A stretch of DNA of 64,000 bases from Saccharopolyspora hordei (lineage in GTDB: Bacteria > Actinomycetota > Actinomycetes > Mycobacteriales > Pseudonocardiaceae). Under the pieces are notes generated by a model. The model ran no database searches, had not been told where the DNA came from, and was given only the letters and a program-made list of their open reading frames with translations. Shown in pieces: positions 53,130 through 63,074 of this stretch (position 1 is the first letter of the stretch; every line of letters begins with the position of its first letter). The translations under genes and the position numbers were made by a program. The stretch covers positions 2,579,001-2,643,000 of the forward strand of contig NZ_JACCFJ010000001.1 of the NCBI RefSeq assembly GCF_013410345.1. Direction: 5' to 3'.

Positions 53130-54080
53130 GTGATCCCCGCGCAGACACCGGTGCAGCGGCTCGGGCTCGGCCTGGCCGCGCTCGGCCGCCCCGCCTACAT
53201 CAACCTCGGTCGGTCCGACGTGCTGCCCGCCCAGCGCAGCGCCCAGGCCATGCGGGAGCGCACGCGCGCGGTGCTCGACGCCGCGCACGCCCGCGGCATC
53301 CGCTGGGTGGACACCGCGCGCTCCTACGGCAGCGCGGAGCAGTTCCTCGCCGAGTGGCTGCGCGAACGCGGCCACGACGACGTGGTGGTGTCCAGCAAGT
53401 GGGGCTACGCCTACGTCGCGCAGTGGCGGATCGAGACCGAGGTGCACGAGGTCAAGGAGCACTCGCTGGAGCGGCTGCGCGCCCAGTGGGCCGAGACCCG
53501 CACGCTGCTGGGCGACCGGATCGACCTCTACCAGGTGCACTCGCTGACCGCGAGCAGCCCGCTGTTCGAGGACATGGCGCTGCAGCACGAGCTCGCCCGC
53601 ATCCGCGACGCCGGGGTGCAGCTGGGCTTCTCCACCAGCGGCGCGGCGCAGGCCGAGACCATCGAACGCGCCTGGGAGATCGAGGTGGGCGGGCGGCAGC
53701 TGTTCTCCGCCGTGCAGTCCACCTGGAACTCGATGGAGCCGTCCGCGGGGGCGGTGCTCAACGAGGTGCACACCGGCGGCTGGCGGGTGCTGGTCAAGGA
53801 GACCCTGGCCAACGGGCGCCTCGCGGTGGACCCGCCGCGCGAGCTGGTGGAGGTCGCCGACCGGCACGGGGTGTCGGCCGACGCGGTGGCCATCGCGCAC
53901 GTGCTGCGCCAGCCGTGGGCGGACGTGGTGCTGCTCGGCCCCGCCAGCGTGGAGCAGCTGGACTCGAACCTGGCGGCCTGCCGGGTGGAGCTCACCGACC
54001 GCGACGTGCACGCCCTGGAGACCCTCGCCCGCGACGCCGCCACCTACTGGGGCGAACGCGCCGCCCTCCCCTGGCACTGA
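53130..54080 (+). CDS. Aldo/keto reductase
   Basis: 316 residues of an NADPH-dependent TIM-barrel reductase. The catalytic tetrad is recognisable: Asp and Tyr in IRWVDTARSYGSAEQFL, Lys in VVVSSKWGYAY and His in IDLYQVHSLTASS. The cofactor region near the C-terminus reads VVLLGPASVEQLDSNLAAC. Substrate unknown. GTG 53130 is probably leaderless. It lies between mpa and dop but is not part of the known pupylation pathway; it has its own promoter and is followed by the convergent NUDIX gene. Confidence 0.88.
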   Translation: MIPAQTPVQRLGLGLAALGRPAYINLGRSDVLPAQRSAQAMRERTRAVLDAAHARGIRWVDTARSYGSAEQFLAEWLRERGHDDVVVSSKWGYAYVAQWRIETEVHEVKEHSLERLRAQWAETRTLLGDRIDLYQVHSLTASSPLFEDMALQHELARIRDAGVQLGFSTSGAAQAETIERAWEIEVGGRQLFSAVQSTWNSMEPSAGAVLNEVHTGGWRVLVKETLANGRLAVDPPRELVEVADRHGVSADAVAIAHVLRQPWADVVLLGPASVEQLDSNLAACRVELTDRDVHALETLARDAATYWGERAALPWH

Positions 54081-54214
54081 AGGACCCCGCGGCTCAGCGG
54101 CTCACCTCGCTCGACGGCGCCGGCAGCGGAACCCGGCACCGGCTGCGCTGGGACCACGATTCACCGCGAATCCAGTGAAGAGCGGACGTCGGAACCGCGG
54201 ACCACCGCGGGAGG

Positions 54215-54721
54215 TCACCGGCGGGCGAGCCATTCGAGGGTGAACTGGCGGCCGTCGGGGACGAACGGCCAGTCCGGGTCCTCGAGGCGTTCACGGAGCT
54301 CCGCCACGGGCATCCACCAGCCCTCCGCGACCTCCTCGGGCTGGTGCACGATCGGGCCGTCCCACCGGACCTCGTGGAGGAACGCGTGGTAGTGCACGGT
54401 GCCCTGGTCGAAGGTGGAGCGGAACAGGAAGCGCACCGGCGCGCCGCGCACGCCCAGCTCCTCGGCCAGCTCGCGCTCCGCGGTGGTCGCCGGGTCCTCG
54501 CCCGCCGCGACGACGCCGCCCGCCGTGCAGTCGTGCATCCCCGGGAAGACGTCCTTGGTGTCGGTGCGGCGGTGCACGTAGATCTCGCTGCCGTCGGGGG
54601 AGAGGACCAGCACCGCCGCCGCCGCGTGCCACAGGCCCTCGGCGCGCATCCGCGCCCGGGTCGCACGGCCCACGACGCGCCCGGCCGCGTCGTACACGGC
54701 CACCAGTTCCTCACCGGCCAT
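54215..54721 (-). CDS. NUDIX hydrolase (isopentenyl-diphosphate-isomerase-like branch)
   Basis: 168 residues. The N-terminus [21 protein letters not shown] and [24 protein letters not shown] are typical of the YfcD/IDI-like NUDIX group. The NUDIX box is complete: [22 protein letters not shown] (G-x5-E-x7-REL-x-EE-x-G), in about residues 70-91. It probably cleaves a nucleoside diphosphate derivative. ATG 54721 is preferred; the adjacent ATG 54724 would add one residue. It is divergent from dop with 131 nt between. Confidence 0.87.
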   Translation of the reverse strand: MAGEELVAVYDAAGRVVGRATRARMRAEGLWHAAAAVLVLSPDGSEIYVHRRTDTKDVFPGMHDCTAGGVVAAGEDPATTAERELAEELGVRGAPVRFLFRSTFDQGTVHYHAFLHEVRWDGPIVHQPEEVAEGWWMPVAELRERLEDPDWPFVPDGRQFTLEWLARR

Positions 54722-54839
54722 CATGCCCCGATCGTCGCAGTCGCCCAGGCAGCCACTCCCAGCGCGTCCGTCCCGGGTCCATTTCCCACGATCCGACATC
54801 CTGTGGCCTCCAGCACTCCGCACCGCCGCGCAGAACCCG

Positions 54840-54845
54840 TACGCT
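54840..54845 (+). promoter_or_regulatory. Leaderless -10 box of dop
   Basis: TACGCT ends 7 nt before ATG 54853, without a ribosome binding site. Confidence 0.5.
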
Positions 54846-54852
54846 GCGAGGT

Positions 54853-56355
54853 ATGCGGCGGATCATGGGAACCGAGGTGGAGTACGGCATCGTGGTGCCG
54901 GGCGACTCCAGCGCCAACCCTGTGCTGACCTCCACGCACATCGTCCTCGCCTACGCGGCGGCGGCCGACATCCCGCGGGCCAGGCGCGCGCGCTGGGACT
55001 ACGAGGTCGAGTCGCCGCTGCGCGACGCCCGCGGCTTCGACCTCAGCGCCGCGTCGCAGCAGACCAACGGCTCCGACGGTGACGACCTCGGTGCGGCCAA
55101 CGTCATCCTGACCAACGGCGCGCGGCTCTACGTCGACCACGCGCACCCGGAGTACTCCGCCCCGGAGGTGACCAACCCGCGGGACGCGGTCATCTGGGAC
55201 AAGGCGGGCGAACGGGTCATGGAGGAAGCGGCGATCCGGGCGGCCAGCGTGCCCGGGACCGCGCCCATCCAGCTCTACAAGAACAACATCGACGGCAAGG
55301 GCGCCAGCTACGGCACCCACGAGAACTACCTGATGGCGCGCAGCACGCCGTTCACCGCCGTCATCAGCGGCCTGACGCCGTTCTTCGCCTCCCGCCAGGT
55401 GATGTGCGGCTCGGGCCGGGTCGGCCTGGGGCAGGCGGGGGAGAAGGCCGGGTTCCAGCTCTCCCAGCGCGCGGACTACATCGAGGTCGAGGTCGGCCTG
55501 GAGACCACCCTCAAGCGCGGCATCATCAACACCCGCGACGAACCGCACGCCGACGCCGACAAGTACCGCAGGCTGCACGTGATCATCGGGGACGCCAACC
55601 TGGCGGAGACCTCCACGTACCTCAAGCTCGGCGCCACGGCGCTGGTGCTGGACATGATCGAGGCCGGTCTGCGCTTCGACGACGTCAAGCTGGCCGACCC
55701 GGTGCAGGCGGTGCACCTGATCAGCCACGACCCGACGCTGAAGCAGACCGTGGAGCTCGCCGACGGGCGCAAGTTCACCGGTCTGGACCTGCAGCGCGTC
55801 TACCACGAGCGCGCGGCCCGGTTCCTCGACGAGCACGGCGGCGGCGAGCGGGCCGCCCGGGACGTGCTGGAGACGTGGGGCGAGGTGCTGGACCTGCTCG
55901 GCTCCGACCCGATGAGCTGCGCCGACCGGCTGGACTGGCCGGCCAAGCTGCGGCTGCTGGAGAGCTACCGCTCCCGGGACAACCTGGGCTGGGCCTCGCC
56001 GCGGCTGCACATGATCGACCTGCAGTACTCCGACGTGCGCATGGACAAGGGACTGTACAACCGGCTGGTCGCGCGCGGCTCGATGAAGCGCCTGGTCAGC
56101 GAGGACGAGGTCCGCGACGCGATGATCACGCCGCCGGAGGACACCCGCGCCTACTTCCGGGGCCGCTGCCTGGAGCGCTACCCGGCGGAGGTCGCCGCGG
56201 CGTCCTGGGACTCGGTCATCTTCGACCTGGGCCGGGAGTCGTTGGTGCGCATCCCGACGCTGGAACCGCTGCGCGGCACCAAGGCGCACGTCGGCGCACT
56301 CCTGGAGGCGGCGTCCAGCGCCGAGGAGCTGGTCGATTCGCTGACCAAGGGCTGA
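54853..56355 (+). CDS. dop: Deamidase/depupylase of Pup
   Basis: 500 residues, the usual Dop length. It converts the C-terminal Gln of Pup to Glu and also removes Pup from substrates. It shares the carboxylate-amine-ligase fold with Paf[18 protein letters not shown] carries the Mg-binding Glu and the nucleophilic-role Asp region follows in [18 protein letters not shown], which begins the Dop-specific loop (residues about 45-80). [33 protein letters not shown] and [22 protein letters not shown] are the ATP and metal sites. A gap of 171 nt separates it from pup. Confidence 0.97.
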   Translation: MRRIMGTEVEYGIVVPGDSSANPVLTSTHIVLAYAAAADIPRARRARWDYEVESPLRDARGFDLSAASQQTNGSDGDDLGAANVILTNGARLYVDHAHPEYSAPEVTNPRDAVIWDKAGERVMEEAAIRAASVPGTAPIQLYKNNIDGKGASYGTHENYLMARSTPFTAVISGLTPFFASRQVMCGSGRVGLGQAGEKAGFQLSQRADYIEVEVGLETTLKRGIINTRDEPHADADKYRRLHVIIGDANLAETSTYLKLGATALVLDMIEAGLRFDDVKLADPVQAVHLISHDPTLKQTVELADGRKFTGLDLQRVYHERAARFLDEHGGGERAARDVLETWGEVLDLLGSDPMSCADRLDWPAKLRLLESYRSRDNLGWASPRLHMIDLQYSDVRMDKGLYNRLVARGSMKRLVSEDEVRDAMITPPEDTRAYFRGRCLERYPAEVAAASWDSVIFDLGRESLVRIPTLEPLRGTKAHVGALLEAASSAEELVDSLTKG

Positions 56356-56526
56356 GACCCCGGCCGCCGACCCGCCGGGCGACCACGCCACGTGCACGTC
56401 AGGGCGGTGCGAAGATCGCAAAGCCCCCCGGCTGGCCGTGGGCCAACGGGTGCTCGGGTGGGTAGTGTTCACAGCAGGGCGTCCCCAGCGCCGGGGAAGT
56501 CCGGAGGTCGACCACCGGGAGGCAAG

Positions 56527-56718
56527 ATGTCCCAAGACAAGGTTCAGCGCCACGGCGGCGGCGACGGCGAGGAAGAGCAGGGGCCGGAGGCCGCCGGCCA
56601 GGAGCGCCGCGAGAAGCTCGGCGAGGACGTGGACGCCATCCTGGATGAGATCGACGACGTCCTGGAGGAGAACGCCGAGGATTTCGTCCGGGCCTACGTC
56701 CAGAAGGGCGGGCAGTAG
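56527..56718 (+). CDS. pup: Prokaryotic ubiquitin-like protein Pup
   Basis: 63 residues, disordered and acidic. It ends VQKGGQ, so Dop must deamidate the last Gln before PafA can attach it to lysines. The Mpa-binding helix region is EDVDAILDEIDDVLEENAEDFVR. ATG 56527 has GGGAGG 4 nt upstream. TAGTGT (56463-56468) might be a promoter of its own. A hairpin between pup and prcB (56731-56753) suggests at least partial termination before the protease genes. Confidence 0.97.
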   Translation: MSQDKVQRHGGGDGEEEQGPEAAGQERREKLGEDVDAILDEIDDVLEENAEDFVRAYVQKGGQ

Positions 56719-56730
56719 CCGGACCGGGTT

Positions 56731-56753
56731 CCGGGCCGCCTCGCGCGGCCCGG
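56731..56753 (+). terminator. Hairpin between pup and prcB
   Basis: CCGGGCCGC (56731-56739) pairs perfectly with GCGGCCCGG (56745-56753) around a 5-nt loop, 13 nt after the pup stop. Confidence 0.55.
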
Positions 56754-56781
56754 CACCGTCCGCTGCGCACCGGATCTTGAC

Positions 56782-56787
56782 TAGAGT
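56782..56787 (+). promoter_or_regulatory. Possible -10 box of prcBA
   Basis: TAGAGT lies 35 nt before the prcB ATG and behind the pup hairpin; GGGAG precedes the start codon. It suggests a separate prcBA transcript. Confidence 0.45.
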
Positions 56788-56822
56788 GCGTAACCAGTCG
56801 CAGGCCCTTCGAACGGGAGACG

Positions 56823-57677
56823 ATGTCGCTGATGGAACCGAGCTCGACCCAGTTCCCGGGTCAGGCACTGCCGGCCGCCTACCTCACCCCGGGGTCGTCG
56901 TCGTTCACCGACTTCCTCCGGTCCACGGCGCCGGAGCTGCTGCCCAGCGGCCGGAAGCTGGCTGAGGGCGCGGTGGAGGCACCGCACGGCACCACCATCG
57001 TCGCGGTGACCTTCCGCGGTGGGGTGCTGCTGGCTGGTGACCGCCGAGCCACCATGGGCAACCTGATCGCCCAGCGGGACATGGAGAAGCTCTTCGTCAC
57101 CGACGCGTACTCGGCGGTGGGCATCGCCGGGACCGCGGGTGTGGCGCAGGAGCTGGTCAAGCTGTACGCGGTCGAGCTGGAGCACTACGAGAAGCTCGAA
57201 GGCATCTCGCTGTCGCTGGACGGCAAGGCGAACCGGCTGGCCAACATGCTGCGCGGCAACCTGCAGGCCGCCATGCAGGGCCTGGCCGTGGTGCCGCTGT
57301 TCGCCGGCTACGACACCGAGGCCGACGACCCGGACCGCGCCGGGCGGATCGTCTCCTACGACGTGGTCGGCGGCCGCTACGACGAGGTCACCGGCTACCA
57401 CGCGGTCGGGTCGGGTTCGCTGTTCGCGAAGTCCGCGCTGAAGAAGCGCTTCGACCCGGACGCCGACCTGGACACCGCGGTGCGCACCGCGGTCGAGGCG
57501 CTCTACGACGCCGCCGACGACGACTCGGCCACCGGTGGGCCGGACCTGTCGCGGCGGATCTTCCCGTCGGTCATCACCATCACCGCCGCAGACGGTGCCG
57601 TGCGGCTGCCCGAGGAGCGGGCGTCCGAGGTCGCCACCGAGGTCGTCAACGGCCGGTTGGAGAACCCCGGCGGCTGA
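56823..57677 (+). CDS. prcB: 20S proteasome beta subunit (catalytic)
   Basis: 284 residues. An N-terminal propeptide of 56 residues ends at HG before Thr57 ([11 protein letters not shown]); autocleavage frees this threonine as the nucleophile. The active-site Asp and Lys are expected in [26 protein letters not shown]. The rest is a typical Ntn-hydrolase fold with [11 protein letters not shown] and [14 protein letters not shown]. It forms the inner two rings of the core with PrcA outside. prcA follows after 52 nt. Confidence 0.97.
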   Translation: MSLMEPSSTQFPGQALPAAYLTPGSSSFTDFLRSTAPELLPSGRKLAEGAVEAPHGTTIVAVTFRGGVLLAGDRRATMGNLIAQRDMEKLFVTDAYSAVGIAGTAGVAQELVKLYAVELEHYEKLEGISLSLDGKANRLANMLRGNLQAAMQGLAVVPLFAGYDTEADDPDRAGRIVSYDVVGGRYDEVTGYHAVGSGSLFAKSALKKRFDPDADLDTAVRTAVEALYDAADDDSATGGPDLSRRIFPSVITITAADGAVRLPEERASEVATEVVNGRLENPGG

Positions 57678-57729
57678 CACCCACCCCGATCCGACTCGCG
57701 AGCAGATTCGAACCAGGAGTGCTACAGCC

Positions 57730-58494
57730 GTGACGATGCCGTTCTACACCTCCCCCGAGCAGCTGATGCGGGAGCGTTCCGAGCTGGCCCGCAAGGGCAT
57801 CGCTCGGGGGCGCAGCGTGGTGGTGCTCAAGTACGCCGGCGGGATCCTGTTCGTCGCCGAGAACCCGTCGCCGACGCTGCACAAGGTGTCCGAGATCTAC
57901 GACCGCATCGGGTTCGCGGCCGTGGGCCGCTACAGCGAGTTCGAGGCGCTGCGGGTGGCCGGGGTGCGCATCGCGGACGTGCGCGGGTACTCCTACGACC
58001 GGCGCGACGTGACCGGGCGGTCGCTGGCCAACACCTACGCCCAGCACCTGGGCGCCATCTTCACCGAGCAGATCAAGCCGTTCGAGGTCGAGATCTGCGT
58101 GGCCGAGGTCGGTTTCACCGCGGAGACCGACCAGCTGTACCGGCTGACCTACGACGGGTCCATCGTGGACGAACCCCAGTTCGTGGTGATGGGCGGTCAG
58201 GCCGACGCGATCACCAGCAAGCTCAAGGACTCCTTCAGCGACGGGCTGGAGCTGACCGACGCGGCGAAGGTGGCGATCGAGGCGCTGTCGTCCGGTGGGG
58301 ACGGCAACCGGGAGCTCGGTGAGAACCAGCTGGAGGTCGCGGTCCTCGACCGCGCCCGCCCGAACCGCACCTTCCGCCGCGTCCGGGGCGCGGCGCTGCG
58401 CGCGCTGCTGCCGGAGCGGGAGTCGGGCGAGGACGACTCCCAGGGCGAGGACGAGGGCGGGAAGGGGAAGGACGAGGGGTCCTCGAACTCCTAG
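57730..58494 (+). CDS. prcA: 20S proteasome alpha subunit
   Basis: 254 residues from GTG 57730 with AGGAG upstream; ATG 57736 is an alternative. [28 protein letters not shown] is the N-terminal gate and first helix, and [22 protein letters not shown] and [17 protein letters not shown] follow. There is no catalytic threonine, as expected. The last 35 residues are acidic and low-complexity ([20 protein letters not shown]). It forms the outer rings that gate entry and dock Mpa. Confidence 0.97.
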   Translation: MTMPFYTSPEQLMRERSELARKGIARGRSVVVLKYAGGILFVAENPSPTLHKVSEIYDRIGFAAVGRYSEFEALRVAGVRIADVRGYSYDRRDVTGRSLANTYAQHLGAIFTEQIKPFEVEICVAEVGFTAETDQLYRLTYDGSIVDEPQFVVMGGQADAITSKLKDSFSDGLELTDAAKVAIEALSSGGDGNRELGENQLEVAVLDRARPNRTFRRVRGAALRALLPERESGEDDSQGEDEGGKGKDEGSSNS

Positions 58495-58509
58495 CCCGGG
58501 ACTCCGCGC

Positions 58510-58536
58510 GGGGCGCTGGTCGACGACCGGCGCCCC
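58510..58536 (+). terminator. Hairpin after prcA
   Basis: GGGGCGCTGGTC (58510-58521) pairs with GACCGGCGCCCC (58525-58536) over 12 positions with one G:T wobble and a 3-nt loop, 15 nt after the prcA stop. The remaining 270 nt up to pafA contain no gene that I can support. Confidence 0.65.
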
Positions 58537-58793
58537 GTCACTGTGCGTAGCGCCTGCCCGAACGGCCGCCGCCGGACGTCCGCGGTCGCACCTTCCTCAG
58601 TTGTCACAAGATGCTGTGGTCCGAGATCGCGCCGAGCACTCCCGGTGGTGCGCGGGCGGGAGCAGGTGGCGCGCCAAGAGCGCTGGTCAGCGGCCCGGCC
58701 GGCGCGGCCGATGACGCGGTGCGACCGTTCCCGCCCCTCGGGACGCCCCACCGGTGCCCGAACGGCGGGACGCCGTGAGGCGCTTTTTGCGCC

Positions 58794-58799
58794 TAGTGT
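58794..58799 (+). promoter_or_regulatory. Leaderless -10 box of pafA
   Basis: TAGTGT ends 6 nt before ATG 58806; the intervening GGAGTC is too close to the start to act as a ribosome binding site. Confidence 0.5.
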
Positions 58800-58805
58800 G
58801 GAGTC

Positions 58806-60164
58806 ATGCAGCGGCGGATCTTCGGCATCGAAACCGAGTTCGGGGTCACCTGCACGTTCCACGGGCAGCGGCGACTGTCCCCGGACGAGGTGGCCAGATA
58901 CCTGTTCCGACGGGTCGTGTCGTGGGGGCGGTCGTCCAACGTCTTCCTCCGCAACGGGGCCAGGCTCTACCTGGACGTGGGCTCCCACCCGGAGTACGCC
59001 ACGGCCGAGTGCGACGACCTCGTCCAGCTCGTCACGCACGACAAGGCGGGCGAGCGGATCCTCGAGGACCTGCTCATCGACGCCGAGCGGCGGCTCGCCG
59101 ACGAGGGCATCGGCGGCGACATCTTCCTGTTCAAGAACAACACCGACTCGGCGGGCAACTCCTACGGCTGCCACGAGAACTACCTGGTCGGCCGGTCCGG
59201 GGAGTTCTCGCGCATCGCCGACGTGCTGCTGCCGTTCCTGGTGACCCGCCAGCTCATCTGCGGTGCCGGGAAGGTGCTGCAGACCCCGCGCGGCGCGGTG
59301 TACTGCCTGTCGCAGCGCGCCGAGCACATCTGGGAGGGCGTCTCCAGCGCGACGACCCGCTCGCGGCCCATCATCAACACCCGCGACGAGCCGCACGCCG
59401 ACGCCGAGCGCTACCGCCGGCTGCACGTCATCGTCGGGGACTCCAACATGTCCGAGGTGACCACGCTGCTCAAGGTGGGCGCGGCCAACCTCGTGCTGGA
59501 GATGGTCGAGCAGGGCGTCCAGTTCCGGGACTTCAGCCTGGACAACCCGATCCGCGCCATCCGCGAGATCAGCCACGACCTGACCGGGCGCCGCACGGTC
59601 CGGCTGGCCGGTGGCCGGGAGGCCTCCGCGCTGGACATCCAGCGGGAGTACTACGGCCGGGCGGTGGACCACGTGGCGCGGCGCGGCTCGGACCCGATGA
59701 CCGACCGCATCCTGGACCTGTGGGGCCGCGCGCTGGACGCCATCGAGCACCAGGACTTCTCGCTCATCGACCGGGAGATCGACTGGGCGATCAAGCACCG
59801 GCTGCTGGAGCGCTACCGCAACAAGCACGGCCTGGAGCTGTCCAGCCCGCGGATCGCCCAGCTGGACCTGGCCTACCACGACATCCGCCGCGGTCGCGGG
59901 CTGTTCGACATGCTGCAGCGCAAGGACCTGGTGGACCGGGCGACCGAGGACGGCGAGATCGAGGCGGCCAAGGACACCCCGCCGCAGAGCACGCGGGCCA
60001 AGCTGCGCGGTGACTTCATCGCCGCCGCGCAGGCGGCGGGCCGCGACTTCACGGTGGACTGGGTGCACCTGAAGCTCAACGACCAGGCGCAGCGCACGGT
60101 GCTGTGCAAGGACCCGTTCCGCGCCGTGGACGACCGCGTGGAGCGCCTCATCAGCTCGCTGTGA
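58806..60164 (+). CDS. pafA: Pup-protein ligase
   Basis: 452 residues, standard for PafA. With ATP it links the C-terminal Glu of Pup to substrate lysines. [20 protein letters not shown] holds the Mg-binding Glu, [18 protein letters not shown] the catalytic Asp region, and [20 protein letters not shown] and [22 protein letters not shown] the nucleotide site. The Dop-type inserted loop is absent. The C-terminal domain (about residues 380-452, [18 protein letters not shown]) matches the family. Separate, probably leaderless transcript. Confidence 0.97.
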   Translation: MQRRIFGIETEFGVTCTFHGQRRLSPDEVARYLFRRVVSWGRSSNVFLRNGARLYLDVGSHPEYATAECDDLVQLVTHDKAGERILEDLLIDAERRLADEGIGGDIFLFKNNTDSAGNSYGCHENYLVGRSGEFSRIADVLLPFLVTRQLICGAGKVLQTPRGAVYCLSQRAEHIWEGVSSATTRSRPIINTRDEPHADAERYRRLHVIVGDSNMSEVTTLLKVGAANLVLEMVEQGVQFRDFSLDNPIRAIREISHDLTGRRTVRLAGGREASALDIQREYYGRAVDHVARRGSDPMTDRILDLWGRALDAIEHQDFSLIDREIDWAIKHRLLERYRNKHGLELSSPRIAQLDLAYHDIRRGRGLFDMLQRKDLVDRATEDGEIEAAKDTPPQSTRAKLRGDFIAAAQAAGRDFTVDWVHLKLNDQAQRTVLCKDPFRAVDDRVERLISSL

Positions 60165-60170
60165 CCCGCA

Positions 60171-60203
60171 GCGCCTCCCGCCGGTGCGCCCGGCGGGAGG
60201 CGC
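60171..60203. terminator. Bidirectional hairpin between pafA and SDR genes
   Basis: GCGCCTCCCGCCG (60171-60183) pairs perfectly with CGGCGGGAGGCGC (60191-60203); the loop is 7 nt. It lies between convergent stops. Confidence 0.7.
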
Positions 60204-60209
60204 CGGGGC

Positions 60210-60905
60210 TCACTTCTCCTGGCCGGTGGGGCGGATGATGATCTCGTTGACGTCGACCGACGGGGGCTGCTCGAGCGCGTAGAGGGCCGCGTTCGCGATG
60301 TCCTCGGCGCGCAGCTTGGGCACGTCCGGCACGTCCGCGGTCATGTCGGTCTCCACCATGCCCGGCTGGATGAGGGTGACCCGGACCCCGGTGCCGACGC
60401 ACTCCGCGCGGATGTTCTGCGCCATCCCGGTGACCGCCCACTTGGTGGCCGAGTAGAGGTTGCCGGGGCGGACGTTGCGGCCCGCGTTGGAGCCGGTCAG
60501 CAGCAGGTGCCCCTGGGTGCGGGTGAGCGCGGGCAGGGTCACCCGGGCGGTGATCGCCGCGCCGTAGACGTTGGTGAGCACCATGTCCCGCCACTGCTCG
60601 GGGTCGGCGCCGCCGTCGCCCAGGAACGAGGTCGGCACGCTCACCCCGGCGTTGGCGAACACCGCGTCGAGGCGCCCGAAGCGTTCCTCGGCGCGCTGGA
60701 CCACCTCGGTGAGGTTCGCCAGGTCGGTGACGTCGCAGGGCAGGGCGAGGGCGGTGTCCGCGCCGAGTTCGTCGACCAGGGCGGACAGGGCGTCGGTGGA
60801 GCGGGCGGTCAGGACCAGGCGGTAACCGGCTCGGGCGGCGGCCCGCGCGGTCGCGGCACCGATGCCGCGGGACGCCCCGGTGATCATCAAGACGCGATCG
60901 GACAT
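60210..60905 (-). CDS. Short-chain dehydrogenase/reductase
   Basis: 231 residues. MITGASRGIGAATARAAARAG (residues 7-27) contains the TGxxxGIG cofactor motif. FANAGVSVP is the NAG motif, LTGSNAGRNVRPGNLYSATKWAV contains Ser and the catalytic YxxxK, and IQPGMVETDM is the PG motif. The absence of an acidic residue after the second strand and the presence of TARS favour NADP. Substrate unknown. TACGCT (60917-60912 on the minus strand) ends 6 nt before ATG 60905. It is divergent from pafB. Confidence 0.9.
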   Translation of the reverse strand: MSDRVLMITGASRGIGAATARAAARAGYRLVLTARSTDALSALVDELGADTALALPCDVTDLANLTEVVQRAEERFGRLDAVFANAGVSVPTSFLGDGGADPEQWRDMVLTNVYGAAITARVTLPALTRTQGHLLLTGSNAGRNVRPGNLYSATKWAVTGMAQNIRAECVGTGVRVTLIQPGMVETDMTADVPDVPKLRAEDIANAALYALEQPPSVDVNEIIIRPTGQEK

Positions 60906-60911
60906 GGTCAC

Positions 60912-60917
60912 AGCGTA
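60912..60917 (-). promoter_or_regulatory. Leaderless -10 box of the SDR gene
   Basis: On the minus strand TACGCT ends 6 nt before ATG 60905; no ribosome binding site. Confidence 0.5.
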
Positions 60918-61062
60918 GGCGCCGGAACGATCTCCGCGATCCCGGCGGTGCGGGCGCGTGCACGCTGCGTGACGTCCCCGGTGTGGGATCACCCCATAGA
61001 GCACACCTGGCTCACGAGCGACGACACGCCCCACCCCGAACACATGATCGAACACGGAGGGG

Positions 61063-61068
61063 CTAGAG
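61063..61068 (+). promoter_or_regulatory. Leaderless -10 box of pafB
   Basis: TAGAGT ends 7 nt before GTG 61076; the sequence between (CGTCCG) cannot bind the ribosome 16S tail. Confidence 0.5.
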
Positions 61069-61075
61069 TCGTCCG

Positions 61076-62059
61076 GTGGCCACTGCGCGTGCTGAACGCT
61101 TGGTGAACCTGGTGCTGTGTCTGCTCTCGACCCGCCAGTACCTCACCGCTGAGCGGATTCGGGCGATCGTGCCGGGCTATTCCGACGCGCCCACCGACGA
61201 GGCCTTCTTCCGGACCTTCGAACGGGACAAGGCCGAGCTGCGGGACCTGGGGATCCCGTTGGAGACCGGCCGCAACTCCGCCTTCGACGCCACCGACGGC
61301 TACCGCATCGCCCGCCGCGACTACGAGCTCGGCGACGTCGACCTGGAACCGGACGAGGCGGCCGCCGTGGGGCTGGCGGTCCGGCTGTGGGACGCCCCCG
61401 AGCTCACCGCGGCGGCCCGCGGGGCGCTGCTGAAGCTGCGCGCGGCCGGGGTGGACGTCGACGAGCACGCCTGGTCGGCGGTGGAGCCGAAGGTGCGCAC
61501 CACCGAACCGGCGTTCGCGCCGCTGCTGGCGGCGGTGCAGAGCGGCCGGGTGGTGCAGTTCGACTACCGGCGCCCGAGCAGCCCCGACGTGCGGCGGCGC
61601 ACCGTCGAGCCGTGGGGTGTGGTGGCCTGGCGCGGCCGCTGGTACGTCGTCGGGCACGACCGCGACCGGGAGGCGCCGCGGTGCTTCCGGCTGTCCCGCG
61701 TCCAGGGCGAGGTCCAGGCCGTCGGCCGGGCCGGGCAGGTCCAGCGCCCGCCGGACATCGACCTGCTGAGCTTCGTCGCCGGTGCGCAGCGCGAGACGCC
61801 GCCCAGCACGCTCGCCCGCGTGTGGGTCGCCGACGGGCGGGCGCAGGGCGCGCGGCGCCGGGGGAAGGTCGTCGACCGGATGCGGCTCGGGGACGACTGG
61901 GGCGACGTGCTCGAGCTCGACCTGCACTACCCGGAGTCGGCGGCCGGCTGGCTCGCCGGCTACGGCGCCGACGTGGTGGTGCTGGAGCCGGACACCCTGC
62001 GCAAGACGGTCCACGAGATCCACCTCGACGTGGTGGAGCAGGCGGGGGAGGCGTCATGA
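61076..62059 (+). CDS. pafB: WYL-domain transcriptional activator PafB
   Basis: 327 residues. With PafC it activates the RecA-independent DNA-damage genes of mycobacteria. The N-terminal winged HTH is RAERLVNLVLCLLSTRQYLTAERIR, with FERDKAELRDLGIPLE. The WYL domain starts near residue 150 (VVQFDYRRPSSP), with the name-giving motif as RWYVVGHDRDREAPRCFRLSR. A C-terminal WCX domain ends the protein. GTG 61076. pafC begins 25 nt after the stop. Confidence 0.94.
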   Translation: MATARAERLVNLVLCLLSTRQYLTAERIRAIVPGYSDAPTDEAFFRTFERDKAELRDLGIPLETGRNSAFDATDGYRIARRDYELGDVDLEPDEAAAVGLAVRLWDAPELTAAARGALLKLRAAGVDVDEHAWSAVEPKVRTTEPAFAPLLAAVQSGRVVQFDYRRPSSPDVRRRTVEPWGVVAWRGRWYVVGHDRDREAPRCFRLSRVQGEVQAVGRAGQVQRPPDIDLLSFVAGAQRETPPSTLARVWVADGRAQGARRRGKVVDRMRLGDDWGDVLELDLHYPESAAGWLAGYGADVVVLEPDTLRKTVHEIHLDVVEQAGEAS

Positions 62060-62084
62060 CCGGCCGGGTCGATGGGGGGACGTG

Positions 62085-63056
62085 GTGACGAGCGCGACCG
62101 AGCGGCTGCCGCGCCTGCTGGCGCTGGTGCCGTACCTGCTGAGCCGGCCGGGCATCCCGGTGGCCGACGCCGCGGCGGACTTCGGCGTCACCGAGCAGCA
62201 GCTGCGCAAGGACCTGGAGCTGCTGTGGATGTGCGGGCTGCCCGGCTACGGGCCCGGTGACCTGATCGACCTCTCCTTCGAGAGCGACACGATCACCGTC
62301 ACCTACGACGCCGGGATGCGGCGGCCGCTGCGGCTGACCGCCTCGGAGGCCACCGCGCTGCTGGTGGCGCTGCGGGCGCTGGCGGACACACCGGGCATCA
62401 CCGACACCGACGCGGTCCAGCGCGCCCTGGCGAAGGTGGAGAACGCGGTCGGGCAGGCCCGTCCGGCCGGGGTGGTCGTCGGCCTGGAGGGCCGCGAGGG
62501 CGCGGTGCGGCCCGGCGTGCGCGCGGCGGTGCAGGAGGCCACCACGCAGCGCCGGGCGCTGTGGATGCGCTACTACACGGCCTCCCGCGACGAGATCAGC
62601 GAGCGGACCGTGGACCCGATGCGGCTGCTGCTCATCGACGGGCGCAGCTACCTGGAGGCGTGGTGCCGCAGCGCGCACGGGGTGCGGATGTTCCGGCTGG
62701 ACCGCATCGACGAGGTCGCGGTGCTGGACGAGCCGGCCCGGCCGCCCTCGGAGGCCGAACCCACCGACGTGTCGGAGGGGCTGTTCCGCCCCGCGCCCGA
62801 CCAGTCGGTGGCCGAGGTGGAGCTGGAGCCCGACGCCCGGTGGATCGCCGAGTACTACCAGGTCGACGAGCTCGTCGAGCTGCCGCGCGGGCGCGTGCGG
62901 GTGCGGATGCGCTACTCCGACCGGAGCTGGATGAGCCGCCTGCTGCTCGGGTTGGGCGGGCAGGCGCGCGTGCTCAGCCCCGCGGACCTCGCGCAGGACG
63001 TGCGCCAGCGTGCGGAGGCGGCGTTGGCCCGGGCGCGTCACCTCCCGTCCACCTGA
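62085..63056 (+). CDS. pafC: WYL-domain transcriptional activator PafC
   Basis: 323 residues from GTG 62085, preceded by GGGGGGAC; GTG 62082 is directly adjacent. The N-terminal HTH (RLPRLLALVPYLLSRPGIPVADAAADFGVT) has LRKDLELLWMCGLPGYGPGDLIDL. The WYL domain follows from about residue 155 (ALWMRYYTASRDEISERTVDP) with RSYLEAWCRSAHGVRMFRLDRI. It forms a heterodimer with PafB. The ligand that triggers the complex is thought to be single-stranded DNA in mycobacteria. Confidence 0.94.
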   Translation: MTSATERLPRLLALVPYLLSRPGIPVADAAADFGVTEQQLRKDLELLWMCGLPGYGPGDLIDLSFESDTITVTYDAGMRRPLRLTASEATALLVALRALADTPGITDTDAVQRALAKVENAVGQARPAGVVVGLEGREGAVRPGVRAAVQEATTQRRALWMRYYTASRDEISERTVDPMRLLLIDGRSYLEAWCRSAHGVRMFRLDRIDEVAVLDEPARPPSEAEPTDVSEGLFRPAPDQSVAEVELEPDARWIAEYYQVDELVELPRGRVRVRMRYSDRSWMSRLLLGLGGQARVLSPADLAQDVRQRAEAALARARHLPST

Positions 63057-63062
63057 GCCCGC

Positions 63063-63068
63063 TACGGT
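63063..63068 (+). promoter_or_regulatory. Leaderless -10 box of the small membrane protein gene
   Basis: TACGGT ends 6 nt before GTG 63075, just behind the pafC stop. Confidence 0.45.
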
Positions 63069-63074
63069 GGCCGG

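Noticed and set aside
51675..54077. 800-codon minus-strand frame opposite mpa and the aldo/keto reductase
   Set aside because: It spans two unrelated real genes and a terminator hairpin, and has no domain.
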